In this document: in pieces, positions 10,815-20,918 of the stretch
Layout: each line of letters opens with the position of its first letter
Position numbering within the stretch: the stretch's first letter is position 1
Source: Primula veris
Taxonomy: Eukaryota > Streptophyta > Magnoliopsida > Ericales > Primulaceae
Reading direction: 5' to 3'
Length of the DNA stretch: 64,000 nt
Assembly (NCBI GenBank): GCA_963682055.1
Contig: OY821744.1
Location: 1,555,001 to 1,619,000 of the forward strand
Made by a program: the position numbers and the translations under genes
Notes under the pieces: generated by a model
What the model saw: only the letters and a program-made list of their open reading frames with translations
Told to the model about the DNA's origin: nothing
The model's database searches: none

Positions 10815-11911
10815 CTTTCATGTTCACACACCCCTGAACAAAATGGACTTGCCGAAAGAAAGCATCGTCACATTGCCACCATGGCTCGAAACCTTATACT
10901 CACTGCTAGTGCTCCGCACAAACTTTGGGTCGAAGCTGTCCTCACATCTGTTTATCTTATTAATCGCCTCCCTACATATGTTTTAAATTGGGACACTCCT
11001 CACCACCGCCTTTATGATACTTCTCCTTCCTACTCGTCCCTTCGAGTCTTTGACTGTTCTTGTTTTCCTTATCTTGGTCCTTATGTCTCCAATAAATTAT
11101 CAAGTCGTAGTATAGAATGTGTCTTTTTAGGATATAGTCCCCAACATAAAGGTTATCGATGTCTCGATCCCACTACCGGTCGTCTATATATATCAAGACA
11201 TGTTATTTTTAATGAAAGTTATTTTCCCTACAAAAATTTGCAGGTACAACATACTACCCCGTTGGAATTTGGTCTCTTACCATGCTCAAGCCCTATTCAT
11301 GTTTCACCAACTCCAGCATCACATTGTGAGCCAATAATTACATCATACCTTGAGCCCATTGGCCTGCCTATACAATCTATTCCAGAAACAGAAGCCTCAA
11401 CTTCTAATATTAACCAAACAGATACATCGACTCAACCCCATGAAACGCCGCCGCTTCATGTTACTACATCCGCATCAATTCAAGAGCCATCGTCCATCAA
11501 TAAACCTCTAAAGACATATCATTGCCGTGCTCGACTTGTAAGAACCACGACAGATGAAACACCCCCATTAGTGGCGATGGAAACCAATGATGTTCAATCT
11601 TTGCAACCATTCCTCTCGGACTCATTAATAGCTGCTACGACTTCAGCCACCAATCCACCGCCTCGACAACCCTCCCGACATCCAATGACCACTCGATCCA
11701 AAGACGGTACACTAAACCAACAGAATCGCCATCCTTTACCTCGAGCTCTTATTACTGTCATTGAAAATTCAGAACCTACATGTTATACTGACGCTTCCAA
11801 ACAAGCAGCTTGGCGTAGTGCTATGGCAGATGAAATTAATGCTCTCCTAAAGAATCAGACTTGGACTCTTGTGCCCCCCTCATCGTCTCAAAACACAGTT
11901 CGTTGCAAATG
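10815..11911 (+). pseudogene. integrase C-terminal part and linker of the small Copia element
   Basis: The frame continues from the TGA at 10812 with HTPEQNGLAERKHRHIATMA (catalytic Glu), then APHKLWVEAVLTSVYLINRL, the RVFDCSCFPYL and CVFLGYSPQHKGYRC motifs, and a Ser/Thr/Pro-rich linker ending in HPMTTRSKDG. The opening RT block (AWRSAMADEINALLKNQTW) is still in this frame. At about 11911, in TGCAAATGGTTTTCC, one base is missing relative to the family's KWVF motif, and the frame is lost; the old frame then runs to a stop at 12098. Confidence 0.85.
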
Positions 11912-13381
11912 GTTTTCCGCATCAAGAGAAATTCAGACGGCACATTCGATCGACACAAAGCACGACTTGTCGCCAAAGGATTCCATCAACAACAAGGTAT
12001 TGATTATGAAGAAACGTTCAGCCCAGCTATTAAGCCCGCCACAATTCGTACTGTTCTTAGTATTGCTGTCTCTCAAGGATGGTCTCTACGCCAGTTAGAC
12101 GTTAAGAATGCGTTCCTTAACGGGTTTCTTCAAGAGGACGTTTATATGACTCAACCACCTGGGTTTGTTGATTCTTCACGACCCAATCATGTTTGCAAGC
12201 TTCACAAAGCATTGTATGGCCTTAAGCAGGCCCCACGAGCTTGGTTTCACCGAATCACATCATTCCTTATCTCCGCTGGTTTTATTCAGAGTTTGGCCGA
12301 CTCATCTCTCTTTATTTTTCGTCGTGGCATTCAAATTATTTACTTTCTTGTATATGTTGATGACATCGTAGTTACGGGTAGTGATAATAAGCTTTTGGAA
12401 GGGTTCATTGATGCACTTAGTCGTGGTTTTGATATAAAAGATCTTGGTCCTCTACATTATTTTCTAGGCTTACAAGTTTCTTCACAAAATGATGGCCTCC
12501 ACATCAGTCAGCTCAAGTATGCTAATGACCTTCTAGTCAAGCATGACATGCTCCTCTGTAAGCCTGTCACTACACCTATGTCGGCCAAAGAAATTCTTGC
12601 TTCGACTGATGGCGACATACTTGCGAATCCCACTGCTTTCCGAGAAATTGTTGGTTCTCTCCAATACTTGACGATAACTCGCCCCGACATTGCCTATGCA
12701 GTCAACTCAATATCTCAATTTATGAGTCAGCCTCGTACCTCACATTTAGTTGCTGCAAATCGTATCCTCAGGTACATAAAGGGTACACTTGGTCATGGAC
12801 TGTTTTTCCGTCCCCAACGCCAACCAACTCATCTCAGCACCTACTCTGATGCTGATTGGGCAGGCTGTCCTGAAAGCCGTCGGTCAACGTCTGCTTACCT
12901 TTGCTATCACGGCACCAATCTCGTCTCTTGGTGTTCCAAAAAGCAGCCCACAATCGCCCGTTCCAGTGCCGAGTCTGAATACCGAGCTCTCTCTCATGCT
13001 AGTGCTGAAACTACTTTGTTAGCTCTATTATTATATGAACTTGGAGCTCAGGTGCAGTTCCCGGTTCTTTTACACTGTGATAACTTAAGTGCAACATACA
13101 TGGCCTCCAACCCAGTCTTTCATGCGCGGACAAAACACATTGAACTAGATTACCATTTTGTGCGTGAGAAAGTAGTTTCCGGTAGTCACCGCGTTTGTTA
13201 TATTCCATCTGTTGACCAGCCGGCCGACCTTCTTACCAAGCCTCTTCATAAGCACCGGCATTCTCTTCTTGCTCTCAAACTTGTCCGTCAAGGTCCGTCC
13301 AGTTTGCGGGGGGATGTTAAAGTAATTGCACAAAATCAGCCTAACATTAAAAGCCCAGCAATAAACTCTGACCATATTTGA
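11861..13381 (+). pseudogene. reverse transcriptase-RNase H of the small Copia element
   Basis: After the one-base deletion near 11911 the coding sequence continues in another frame without interruption to 13381, inside the 3' LTR. RT motifs are KARLVAKGFHQQQGIDYEET, RQLDVKNAFLNGFLQEDVYM, HKALYGLKQAPRAW and an intact YVDDIVVTG. RNase H motifs are YSDADWAGCPESRRSTS, SSAESEYRAL, HARTKHIELDYHFVREKV and QPADLLTKPL. This half could still give an active RT if expressed alone, unlike the Sirevirus copy, but the frameshift separates it from gag. Confidence 0.88.
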
Positions 13382-13533
13382 GTTTTGAATTAGCTAAAGA
13401 TTATGATAAGTTTTTGATTATGTAATCAATCTTATTTATTGCAATTGTAAAGATCTCCTGTAATTACGCCTGGTCTTGGCTATATATTGTACTGACTAAA
13501 TTTTAATATAATCAATAAAATAAATTTTCTACA
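13315..13533 (+). repeat. 3' LTR of the small Copia element
   Basis: 219 bases, preceded by the polypurine tract GTTTGCGGGGGGA and followed by the target duplicate GTTAC. The pol frame reads 67 bases into it. Confidence 0.93.
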
Positions 13534-13538
13534 GTTAC

Positions 13539-14640
13539 TCTACCCGAAATCAACCCGAGTTTTTTTACGGCGTTCAATCCTACTTAGCTAAGTTTGCATT
13601 GGGTAGGGTTACGTGCCGGGTCAAGGTTTTTACCACCCTTAGGCCCTAACATTACTGGGATCAATTAATCTAAAATTCCTAAATAGTTCTGGATGTTAAC
13701 TAATCAGACAAAAATTAAATACGTGCTGCGAATGAGGAAAAGTTTAGAAAATCCCTTTTTAAGACAAAATTACAACTAAGCAAACTTTCAACAAAAAGTA
13801 GACAAAAATTAAATACTTGATTTGACTGAGAAAAAAGTTTAGGAAATATCTTTTTAATAATTGGTGCATTGAATTAATTAATTACTACATTTGACTAATC
13901 TTTCAGCATAAATACTGCTAATAGTTTTCGTTTCCATTTCAGAGGAAAAATTCAAAGTTGGGCATCGGGAGAAAAAAAACAGGCTGCATTTTCAGGTAAT
14001 CAAGTCAAATTTAATATTTCATAAATTAATAATCTCTCTAAAACAATAATTCATTCTGATCCCAATTTGGATCAGTGTAAAAAATCGCTAATTTCGATAA
14101 ATTAATAAGATAATAAAATTTTGAAGAATCCTTATATAAATATTTGGTCCCATAAAATTATAAATTAATAATTTTTCAAATTTACAAACATTAATAGGGC
14201 GATTTAGTGAAATATGACTCTATAGTCGTTTTATTCTTCTTGAATTTTACATTTAGTTGGAGCTCCTCCGTTATTTATGCATTCAATGTCTATTCTTAGT
14301 TTGTTAGACTATTTAAGATGTAACCAAATATATGTATTAGTAAGTGAAATAATGTATTTGATTTTATTAACGAGTTTAACGAGTATTCTTAATAATATAT
14401 AATGAGTTTTTTTATATTATAAACGGGTATATTTATTGAATCGATAAAAAAACTCTTTAAAATTATAAAATATGGATTTATCAATTAATTAATATCTCTC
14501 TAAATTAATAAAAATCTTTGGTCCCAATAATATTAATTTATATAGGTTTTACTGTATATATTTATATGTACATGATATTTATGCACTCTGTTCAGTAGCA
14601 AACTGCATGCCAGCATAAACCCAAAATATTGTTTATAGAA
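13539..14640. other. AT-rich intergenic DNA, no gene seen
   Basis: Short frames only. From about 13540 to 13650 it continues the pre-insertion sequence broken by the Copia element. The rest is A/T runs without recognisable protein or RNA genes. Confidence 0.5.
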
Positions 14641-14649
14641 AAATTTGAA

Positions 14650-14790
14650 TTTTTTTTTGTGTGGACAATTCTCTGTATATTTTGATGGGTAATAAACAAA
14701 AAATTAGATTTGGACTAAACGTTACCAACTATTTAACCACATTTTTATATTTTCAAAATTCAAACTTATGTTTTCTGGCACTTCTGTTTT
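14650..14790 (+). repeat. Diverged duplicate of the region upstream of the F-box gene (copy 1)
   Basis: It aligns with 16165-16310: both contain CAATT(T)CTCTGTA(T/G)ATTTTGA, then ATTTGGACT and AACTATTTAACCA-like pieces in the same order. Copy 2 lies about 0.9 kb upstream of the intact F-box start, so copy 1 may be left over from a duplicated F-box locus. Confidence 0.6.
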
Positions 14791-14984
14791 TATATAAATG
14801 ATGAGGGTTTTTCATCCACATTTTTATTATTATGAGCACTTCTCTATCTCTTTAAGAGTTTTTTTTACCAAAATATTAGTATTGGAAAAACTATTTATCA
14901 ATCTATGATTGTTCCATTTCAACATGATCTCATGCATTTTCAAATTCATGCTAAAATATCCACCTACTTATAATTAATAATCAA

Positions 14985-15526
14985 TGTTTCGTTTGATTGG
15001 AGTATTAGTAGTAACGGACTAACAATATTTTCGGACTATGACCTGATAACAAATGAAAGCGTGATTAATAATACATACATAAAATAGCAATGAAGTGTTT
15101 GTTTACTTTTTATTGGGATTAGACTATTTTACAAATTTACATTTATACCTATAATAAGTAAACTAGCAAAAATACATAATTATATATCTATGTTATTTTA
15201 ATATATTAAAATAATATATATATATATATATGTGCATATACATATAATTACATACATATATATAAAATTATTATAGTTTGTATTAGTGAGAGAGTAGAAA
15301 TAGATAAGAGAGTTGTAAAGTTACTAAAATACAATTTGGTATATTGCTAATAGAATTTTGGACTGGTATTACTACTACCACCCCTTATGGGTATTCATAT
15401 TATCTATGAATTTGAGTATATCTAATACCTTTGTATTTAAAGTCTCATGTGAAAAAATGTTACCAAACAGAGTATTAGTGGGTCAGTATTATTATTAGTC
15501 CAATCACAGTGTTAACAAACAAAGTC
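14985..15526. mobile_element. Possible MITE with diverged terminal inverted repeats
   Basis: The left end TCGTTTGATTGGAGTATTAG and the right end, read in reverse complement (TTTGTTTGTTAACACTGTGA then TTGGACTAATAATAATACT), resemble each other. The interior is AT-rich with a TA run near 15215-15232. The ends look like those of hAT or Harbinger-type non-autonomous elements, but I cannot find a clear target duplication. Confidence 0.35.
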
Positions 15527-16164
15527 TAAGAATACCTAGATAATTATATTGATGGCAAAATAATAAATTAATGTAGAAGATTTTAAGGTAAAAAGAGCAA
15601 CCATGTTAGTTTTTGCTAATACATGACAATAATCATGTAGAACAATATGTTTTTTGGGCCTGAGTGGATGCAATTACAACATTATGAAAAAAGTGTTTCT
15701 TAATATTAAATATGACACACATTTAATCTTATATAATAATTAGAGAAAAAATTTCTACATTTCATTAAATTAATTTCTAACACTTTCACTTTCTAAGTAA
15801 ATAAAAACCAAAACCGAAATAACCAAAAAAAAAAAATGAACAATAAGTTATCATATGTAATTACATAGCGTATAGATATTAAATATGCTCTATTTGACCG
15901 AATGCGTAAACATGTAGTTTTCACAAAGAATGCTTTACAATATTTATGATTTTTTTGTAAACTATATCATGAATGACTTATATAAGTTAATAAATATATA
16001 AGAAAGCTAAAACTATAAATAGTTAGGAAATATAACAAGGCACACACATAAGTTTATATACGGTATACTTTACACAAAAATTGAATCATCCAACTAATAA
16101 TCTAGCTATGTATTAAACTTAACAATTAAAGCTTGTTCATATATGTTACTGGAAGTATGCACAG
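15527..16164. other. AT-rich intergenic DNA, no gene seen
   Basis: No open frame with recognisable protein and no clear repeat. Poly-A and TA-rich stretches only. Confidence 0.5.
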
Positions 16165-16310
16165 AAAAAAATGGTTTTTGATTTTTTGTCTGAACAATTT
16201 CTCTGTAGATTTTGAAAGGTTAATAATTGGATTTGGACTGAGTGTTAGCAATTATTTAACCAACAAGTTAACAAAATTCCTACTTGTGTATTCTGGGCAT
16301 CTGTATCTCT
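16165..16310 (+). repeat. Diverged duplicate upstream of the F-box gene (copy 2)
   Basis: Partner of 14650-14790. A 102-codon open frame starting at 16133 overlaps it, but the frame is not kept in copy 1, so I do not call it a gene. Confidence 0.6.
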
Positions 16311-16610
16311 TAAAAATCCATTTTTTTAGGATTACAATCTTTAAAAGCGAAAACGTAGCTAAAGTATTTTGCAGGAGTTTTGCTAAGCGTAAGTTTTATT
16401 GGCGTGAAAAGCAGGAAAGAGGGGGTTTTCTTGTTTTTTAAAGTTTTGATCGACTTTTGTACCCAAGCTTTCAATCGGGTTTCTTTTTATTTGAAGCGAG
16501 TTTTTTGCTTATTATAAATAAGAAGTGTACTCAGACTAAGTTCTAGATTTCATTTGACTATATGTAAAAGGGCTTAATAACTACATTTGATTTACTCATT
16601 CAGGATTTAT

Positions 16611-17172
16611 TTGTACTGGTTTCTGGAACCCTACTTGAGTTTCTCTATTTCGAATATAGATGTATAAATATCTTTATTTTCCCCTTATGTTGCCTTATTA
16701 GGATACATGCAAAACAAGAAATATAGGTAAATTGATTGACCTAAAGGTTCCTTTTTGCATTTAGGTCATTTATACTTGAACTCAGTAGTGGAGTCAGCAT
16801 TATCATACTTGATTAAGAAAGGAAAAATATTATTTTGCGGATTGTGAGACACATTATTCAAGAAAAGATAGGGTTTTTCTAAATTGTGCAGTTGCGGTGG
16901 CAACAGTTAGTCTCTTGGTACTAATTAGTAGCTCCGCACCCGAGTCTTGAACTTCTTTTTGCAGTCGGTCTTTCTTTAAAAGCCTTAATTAAGAATCTTT
17001 GTTAAATATCATTAGTTTGTACTGGTTTCTGGAACACTAGTTGAGTTTCTCTAATCGAATATAGATTTATAAATATCCTTTCTTTTCCCCTTTGTGCCAT
17101 ATTAATTTAGGATACCGGCAAAACAAGAAATATAGGTAAATTAATTGACCGAAACGTTTCTTTTTGTATCCT
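16611..17172 (+). repeat. Direct repeat pair in the F-box 5' flank (16611-16764 and 17017-17172)
   Basis: The two copies, about 155 bases each and 406 bases apart, share TTGTACTGGTTTCTGGAAC, TTGAGTTTCTCTA, CAAAACAAGAAATATAGGTA and CCTTTTTGCAT/TCTTTTTGTAT. The second copy ends right before the F-box start region, so the repeat includes what is probably the promoter or 5' leader. Two copies of the same leader could give two transcription starts. Confidence 0.75.
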
Positions 17173-17208
17173 AAATATTGTTCATTCAGGTTCTTGCATT
17201 TGAATGAA

Positions 17209-18429
17209 ATGGCTAGAAAGAAGCGATTGAAGTTAGGGGAAGAGGTAATGCGCAATGAAGATCTACTTTCGGAAGTGCTTTTGCGTTTACCAGCAAAACC
17301 GCTTATTAGGTTCAAATGTGTATCTAAACATTGGCTCTCTCTTATATCCGACCCCAAGTTTCGCTCCAAACAGACCATGATAAGCCCAACATCATTACCT
17401 TCGGGTGTATACTTTAACGACAAGTATAGCTATGATCTTAAATCTGTATCTCTTAACCAAGCTAACCAAAAGAATCTACCCTCACTTGCATTCATCAAAA
17501 GGAACAACCCAAGCTTTTGCGGTCACCCAAAGATCATGCATGCTAGTAATGGTTTATTATTGGGCTTTTATCATGTAACACTTCCTTATTTTGTATGCAA
17601 TGTCACCACTCAGACAATGACTATTCTTCCCCAACATGTTATCACTTCATCCGAGTGTTATTATGTCAACAATTCTGCTTACATGGTTTTCGAACCGTTG
17701 AAGTCTCACCACTTTAATGTTGTGTTACTCGGTCTGACCATTAGCAAGCATGATAAGGAGTTTCACTACGATGAGGAGTATACAGAGAGGGCTGCTCATT
17801 GCTTTGGCATTTGTTATAAAATTGATGTTTATTCTTCTGAGACCAGGGTTTGGAAACGCTTGTTTTTTCGAGCATCACATGGTTTTCCTTTGGATTTTAA
17901 GGCCGTTTGTAATGGGTCACTCCATTGGATAACTAAGGACAAAGTTCATGTTCAGTTCGAGGTTTATACTTCAAAGATTGTATCTGACCCGCTTCCCTCG
18001 AATCCCAAAAGCATGAATATGGAAAATATTCGTTATTTTGGGGAATGTTGTGGAAATTTGTTTCTTATACATATACCGTGGACTAGTGCTAAACCCTTCC
18101 ATGTTTTTGAGTTGGAAAAAGATCAGAGTAGCTGGAAAATGAAGTATTCTGTTAATACGAGCCTTATAACGGCGGCTTATCCGGACAGTTTTCAATACGA
18201 AGAAATGCCAGTATTAAAATGGAAATTTTTCGTCTTGTGTGTTGTGAAGGAAGATGAAATTAGTGGTTTCTCTATGGTGTTGGGTATACCTGGTAAAATT
18301 GTTTTGTACGATTTGAGAAAGAATACATTCAAGGTGCTTCAAGAGTTTCCAAAGAAAGAGTTTCCATCTAGAAATTCTTTCTGCTATTCTGATGCCTTTC
18401 CGTTCATTCCGACCCTATGTCCTCTTTGA
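17209..18429 (+). CDS. F-box protein with F-box-associated (FBA) domain
   Basis: Single-exon gene of 406 codons. The chosen start is ATGGCTAGAAAG at 17209; the frame is open further up to 17164 only through a non-ATG codon. The F-box is at about residues 16-57 (NEDLLSEVLLRLPAKPLIRF, then KCVSKHWLSLISDPKF), expected to bind the SKP1-like subunit of an SCF ubiquitin ligase. The rest fits the FBA/kelch-like substrate-recognition region of this plant family (IDVYSSETRVWKRL, CNGSLHWI, LYDLRKNTFKVL). The substrate cannot be told. The family expands by tandem duplication, and its relatives lie on both sides. The 5' flank carries a 155-base direct repeat, and a 28-base minisatellite begins 328 bases after the stop. 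No frame damage is seen, so it is probably functional. Confidence 0.88.
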   Translation: MARKKRLKLGEEVMRNEDLLSEVLLRLPAKPLIRFKCVSKHWLSLISDPKFRSKQTMISPTSLPSGVYFNDKYSYDLKSVSLNQANQKNLPSLAFIKRNNPSFCGHPKIMHASNGLLLGFYHVTLPYFVCNVTTQTMTILPQHVITSSECYYVNNSAYMVFEPLKSHHFNVVLLGLTISKHDKEFHYDEEYTERAAHCFGICYKIDVYSSETRVWKRLFFRASHGFPLDFKAVCNGSLHWITKDKVHVQFEVYTSKIVSDPLPSNPKSMNMENIRYFGECCGNLFLIHIPWTSAKPFHVFELEKDQSSWKMKYSVNTSLITAAYPDSFQYEEMPVLKWKFFVLCVVKEDEISGFSMVLGIPGKIVLYDLRKNTFKVLQEFPKKEFPSRNSFCYSDAFPFIPTLCPL

Positions 18430-18756
18430 CGGTTCCAAACAAGTAAAGATCTTGAGTGAAAAGTACCTTATGTGTGGTTTAATTGAAACGGTGTTGTTTT
18501 TCAGAATTTCTATTTTGGTGCTTCTTTTGAATAATTTTGTTATCGATTATCTTTCTGCGTATTTCTTCTGAAATATTGCCATTCTATCAGAAGTTCCAAT
18601 ACCAGTTCTGGTGGCTTGTGTGTTGTTGGAATTAAATCAATCTGTTAATTTTTATTCTCTTTTCTAAACAATCTATGAATCTGTTATTATGTCAAGGTTT
18701 TATATATGCTACACATAAAATATGTTTTGTAGTTGTTTATGTTTATTAAATTGATT
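18430..18756 (+). other. 3' flank of the F-box gene
   Basis: It matches 6942-7310, the 3' flank of the disrupted paralogue, for almost its whole length (for example TTGCCATTCTATCAGA and GTCAAGGTTTTATATATGC). The similarity stops where the minisatellite begins. Confidence 0.75.
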
Positions 18757-19641
18757 CAATGGCTACAATATTATTTTGTACATGCAATGGCTACAATATT
18801 ATTTTGTACATGCAATGGTTACAATATTATTTTGTACATGCAATGGCTACAATATTATTTTGGACATGCAATGGGTACAATATTATTTTGTACATGCAAT
18901 GGCTACAATATTATTTTGTACATGCAATGGTTACAATATTATTTTGTACATGCAATGGGTACAATATTATTTTGTACATGCAATGGCTACAATATTATTT
19001 TGGACATGCAATGGCTCCAATATTATTTTGTACATGCAATGGCTACAATATTATTTTGTACATGCAATGGCTACAATATTATTTTGGACATGCAATGGCT
19101 ACAATATTATTTTGTACATGCAATGGCTACAATATTATTTTGGACATGCAATGCCTACAATATATTTTGTACAAGCAATGGCTACAATATTATTTTGGAC
19201 ATGCAATGCCTACAATATTATTTTGGACATGCAATGCCTACAATATATTTTGTACAAGCAATGGCTACAATATTATTTTGTACATGCAATGGCTACAATA
19301 TTATTTTGGACATGCAATGCCTACAATATATTTTGTACAAGCAATGGCTACAATATTATTTTGGACATGCAATGCCTACAATATTATTTTGGACATGCAA
19401 TGCCTACAATATATTTTGTACAAGCAATGGCTACAATATTATTTTGGACATGCAATGGCTACAATATTATTTTGTACATGCAATGGCTACAATATTATTT
19501 TGGACATGCAATGCCTACAATATATTTTGTACAAGCAATGGCTACAATATTATTTTGGACATGCAATGCCTACAATATTATTTTGGACAAGCAATGCCTA
19601 CAATATTATTTTAGACATGCAATGCCTACAATATATTTTTC
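18757..19641 (+). repeat. 28-base minisatellite, 31 full copies, with higher-order structure
   Basis: The unit begins CAATGGCTACAATATTATTT and continues TGTACATG. I count 31 full units (26 of 28 bases and 5 of 27 bases) plus a 22-base partial unit. Three types exist: T (ending TGTACATG), G (ending TGGACATG) and S (27 bases, TATATTTTGTACAAG). From unit 13 on, the order T-G-S-G-G-S repeats (units 13-18 and 19-24, then 26-31 with changes), a 166-base higher-order repeat. Because 28 is not a multiple of three and no frame has a stop, all three forward frames stay open for about 300 codons. These are products of the repeat, not genes. Confidence 0.97.
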
Positions 19642-19851
19642 ATGCATGTTCTATTCGGTTCTAGTAAATGGCTAAAATTTTGCTCTTATAGTTTCGTAAT
19701 CTCTTACAGTTGATCACCTTCTTTTTACAGGCAAGCACTATTTTGTAATGGACGAAAAGTATTTTTTTTTTTTTCCAACATCACGTAATCTGTACTATAT
19801 GCTATTTTCAAAAAAAAAAACTGTACTAAGTTCACTTTGAGAAATGACATT
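19642..19851. other. Short intergenic stretch with T and A runs
   Basis: No gene is seen. Homopolymer runs lie near 19760-19775 and 19810-19820. Confidence 0.5.
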
Positions 19852-20370
19852 TTTTTTTTATATAAGTTGTGGGTAGAAGAAGCCCACATTTTATTGATTA
19901 ATGATAATAATAACAAAATCGCACCACAAATGTGGCACTAAATTACAAATAATAAACTTAACTCTAAAATCAGATAACTTTTACAAATAAATGGACTGTT
20001 TCTACAATAAACGAAATCTTTGGACCAGAAAAAAAAAGAAAAATCACTGGACTGTGTAATAACACTATCCACAGTAACACGTGTAGGAAGATCCCCAAAA
20101 ACCCTTCCATTCTCATTACTTTAGAGAGAGATGTTCTCCTGCTTACCAACCAAAAGAGAAAAATTTCTTCATCTTCCTCAAATTATATTGTACCATTTTC
20201 GCCCATTAAAACCTCAAATTAGGAAGACCTTTGATTTCCCACTCGATTATATTCCTCAGCTGTTTAGATAAATCCTCTTTCTTAAAATATTCCTTGAAGC
20301 CTTCATGATTGTCACAATTAACTAGATGATCTGCTGCGCTATTTGTCTCCCTCATTGTATATACTAAGTT
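19852..20370 (-). mobile_element. 5'-truncated LINE (non-LTR retrotransposon) remnant
   Basis: On the minus strand the last part of an RNase H-like domain is readable from about 20366 to a stop at 20216: LVYTMRETNSAADHLVNC, which fits the RxxNxxADxLA motif at the end of plant LINE RNase H domains. It is followed by a 3' UTR with AATCAATAAAATGTGGGC and a poly(A) tail, seen on the plus strand as the T run at 19852-19861. The right edge is approximate. TACTAAGTTCA occurs on both sides (about 19824 and 20360) and could be part of the target duplication. Confidence 0.65.
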
Positions 20371-20918
20371 CATTATAAATGTTCAGCATATATAAACCTC
20401 TTGGACTTGTAGATTATAAGTTCACAACATATTTTCATCATATATTAGTTCACATTCTTCACAATCCTTTCAATTTTACAGAAACGTGTTATTCAGGGGG
20501 AAAAAATGTATTCCAATTGAAATACTTATGTTTTAAATTAAAATTTTATATTCAGAATTCTTCATTTACAATTTCTAACCAGAGTTTCCTGATATCAATG
20601 TGTACTTGAGAAGCATAAATAAGCAGCAAATATTTAAAATTATATATCAACAATAAATACCATCTTATAGGGATGTTCATTTCAGTTTGAGAAGCGGCGT
20701 CATCAAGAACAAAATAGGCAGCATTTTAAATGAAATATAAGTCAAGAAGATGTCTCCATGAAAGGGGTTGCGATAAGAAAAAAGGATCCCGGGTAATATA
20801 AAAACATGCCGCAACTCGCATCAAACTTGCAAGAACACAGAACAATAAAAGCAAGTACTTGTGCCTTCTGGTTAATCAAAAGAAAACGGAACAGCAGAGA
20901 AACTAGGCTTAGACATCA
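20371..20918. other. Intergenic DNA, 3' flank of the minus-strand F-box gene
   Basis: About 20650-20895 matches 25140-25500, the 3' flank of the related pseudogene (ACCATCTTATAGGGATGTTC and ATCAAGAACAAAATAGG). No gene is seen. Confidence 0.6.

Larger units (their letters stand above)
8619..13533 (+). mobile_element. Complete small Ty1/Copia retrotransposon with LTRs and target duplication
   Basis: The 5' LTR is 8619-8838 and the 3' LTR 13315-13533, both beginning TGTTAAAGTAATTGCA and ending TTTTCTACA. A 5-base target duplication GTTAC flanks the element (8614-8618 and 13534-13538). The primer-binding site TGGTATCAGCCTAGG follows the 5' LTR and resembles the initiator Met-tRNA end; the polypurine tract GCGGGGGGA precedes the 3' LTR. 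By eye the LTRs differ at about five positions plus a one-base gap, so insertion is recent on the genome's time scale. Internally one gag-pol frame runs through gag, protease, integrase, RT and RNase H but carries three stops and a frameshift. The short LTR and compact size fit the Ale/Retrofit-like Copia group. Confidence 0.95.

Noticed and set aside
16133..16441. 102-codon open frame upstream of the F-box gene
   Set aside because: It overlaps a duplicated non-coding segment whose other copy does not keep the frame.
18757..19641. CRISPR-like array of regular repeats
   Set aside because: Units are contiguous with no unique spacers, and this is plant nuclear DNA; it is a minisatellite.
18733..19675. 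Three overlapping 290-300 codon open frames
   Set aside because: They are the same 28-base minisatellite read in three frames; composition and periodicity are those of the repeat, not of a protein gene.
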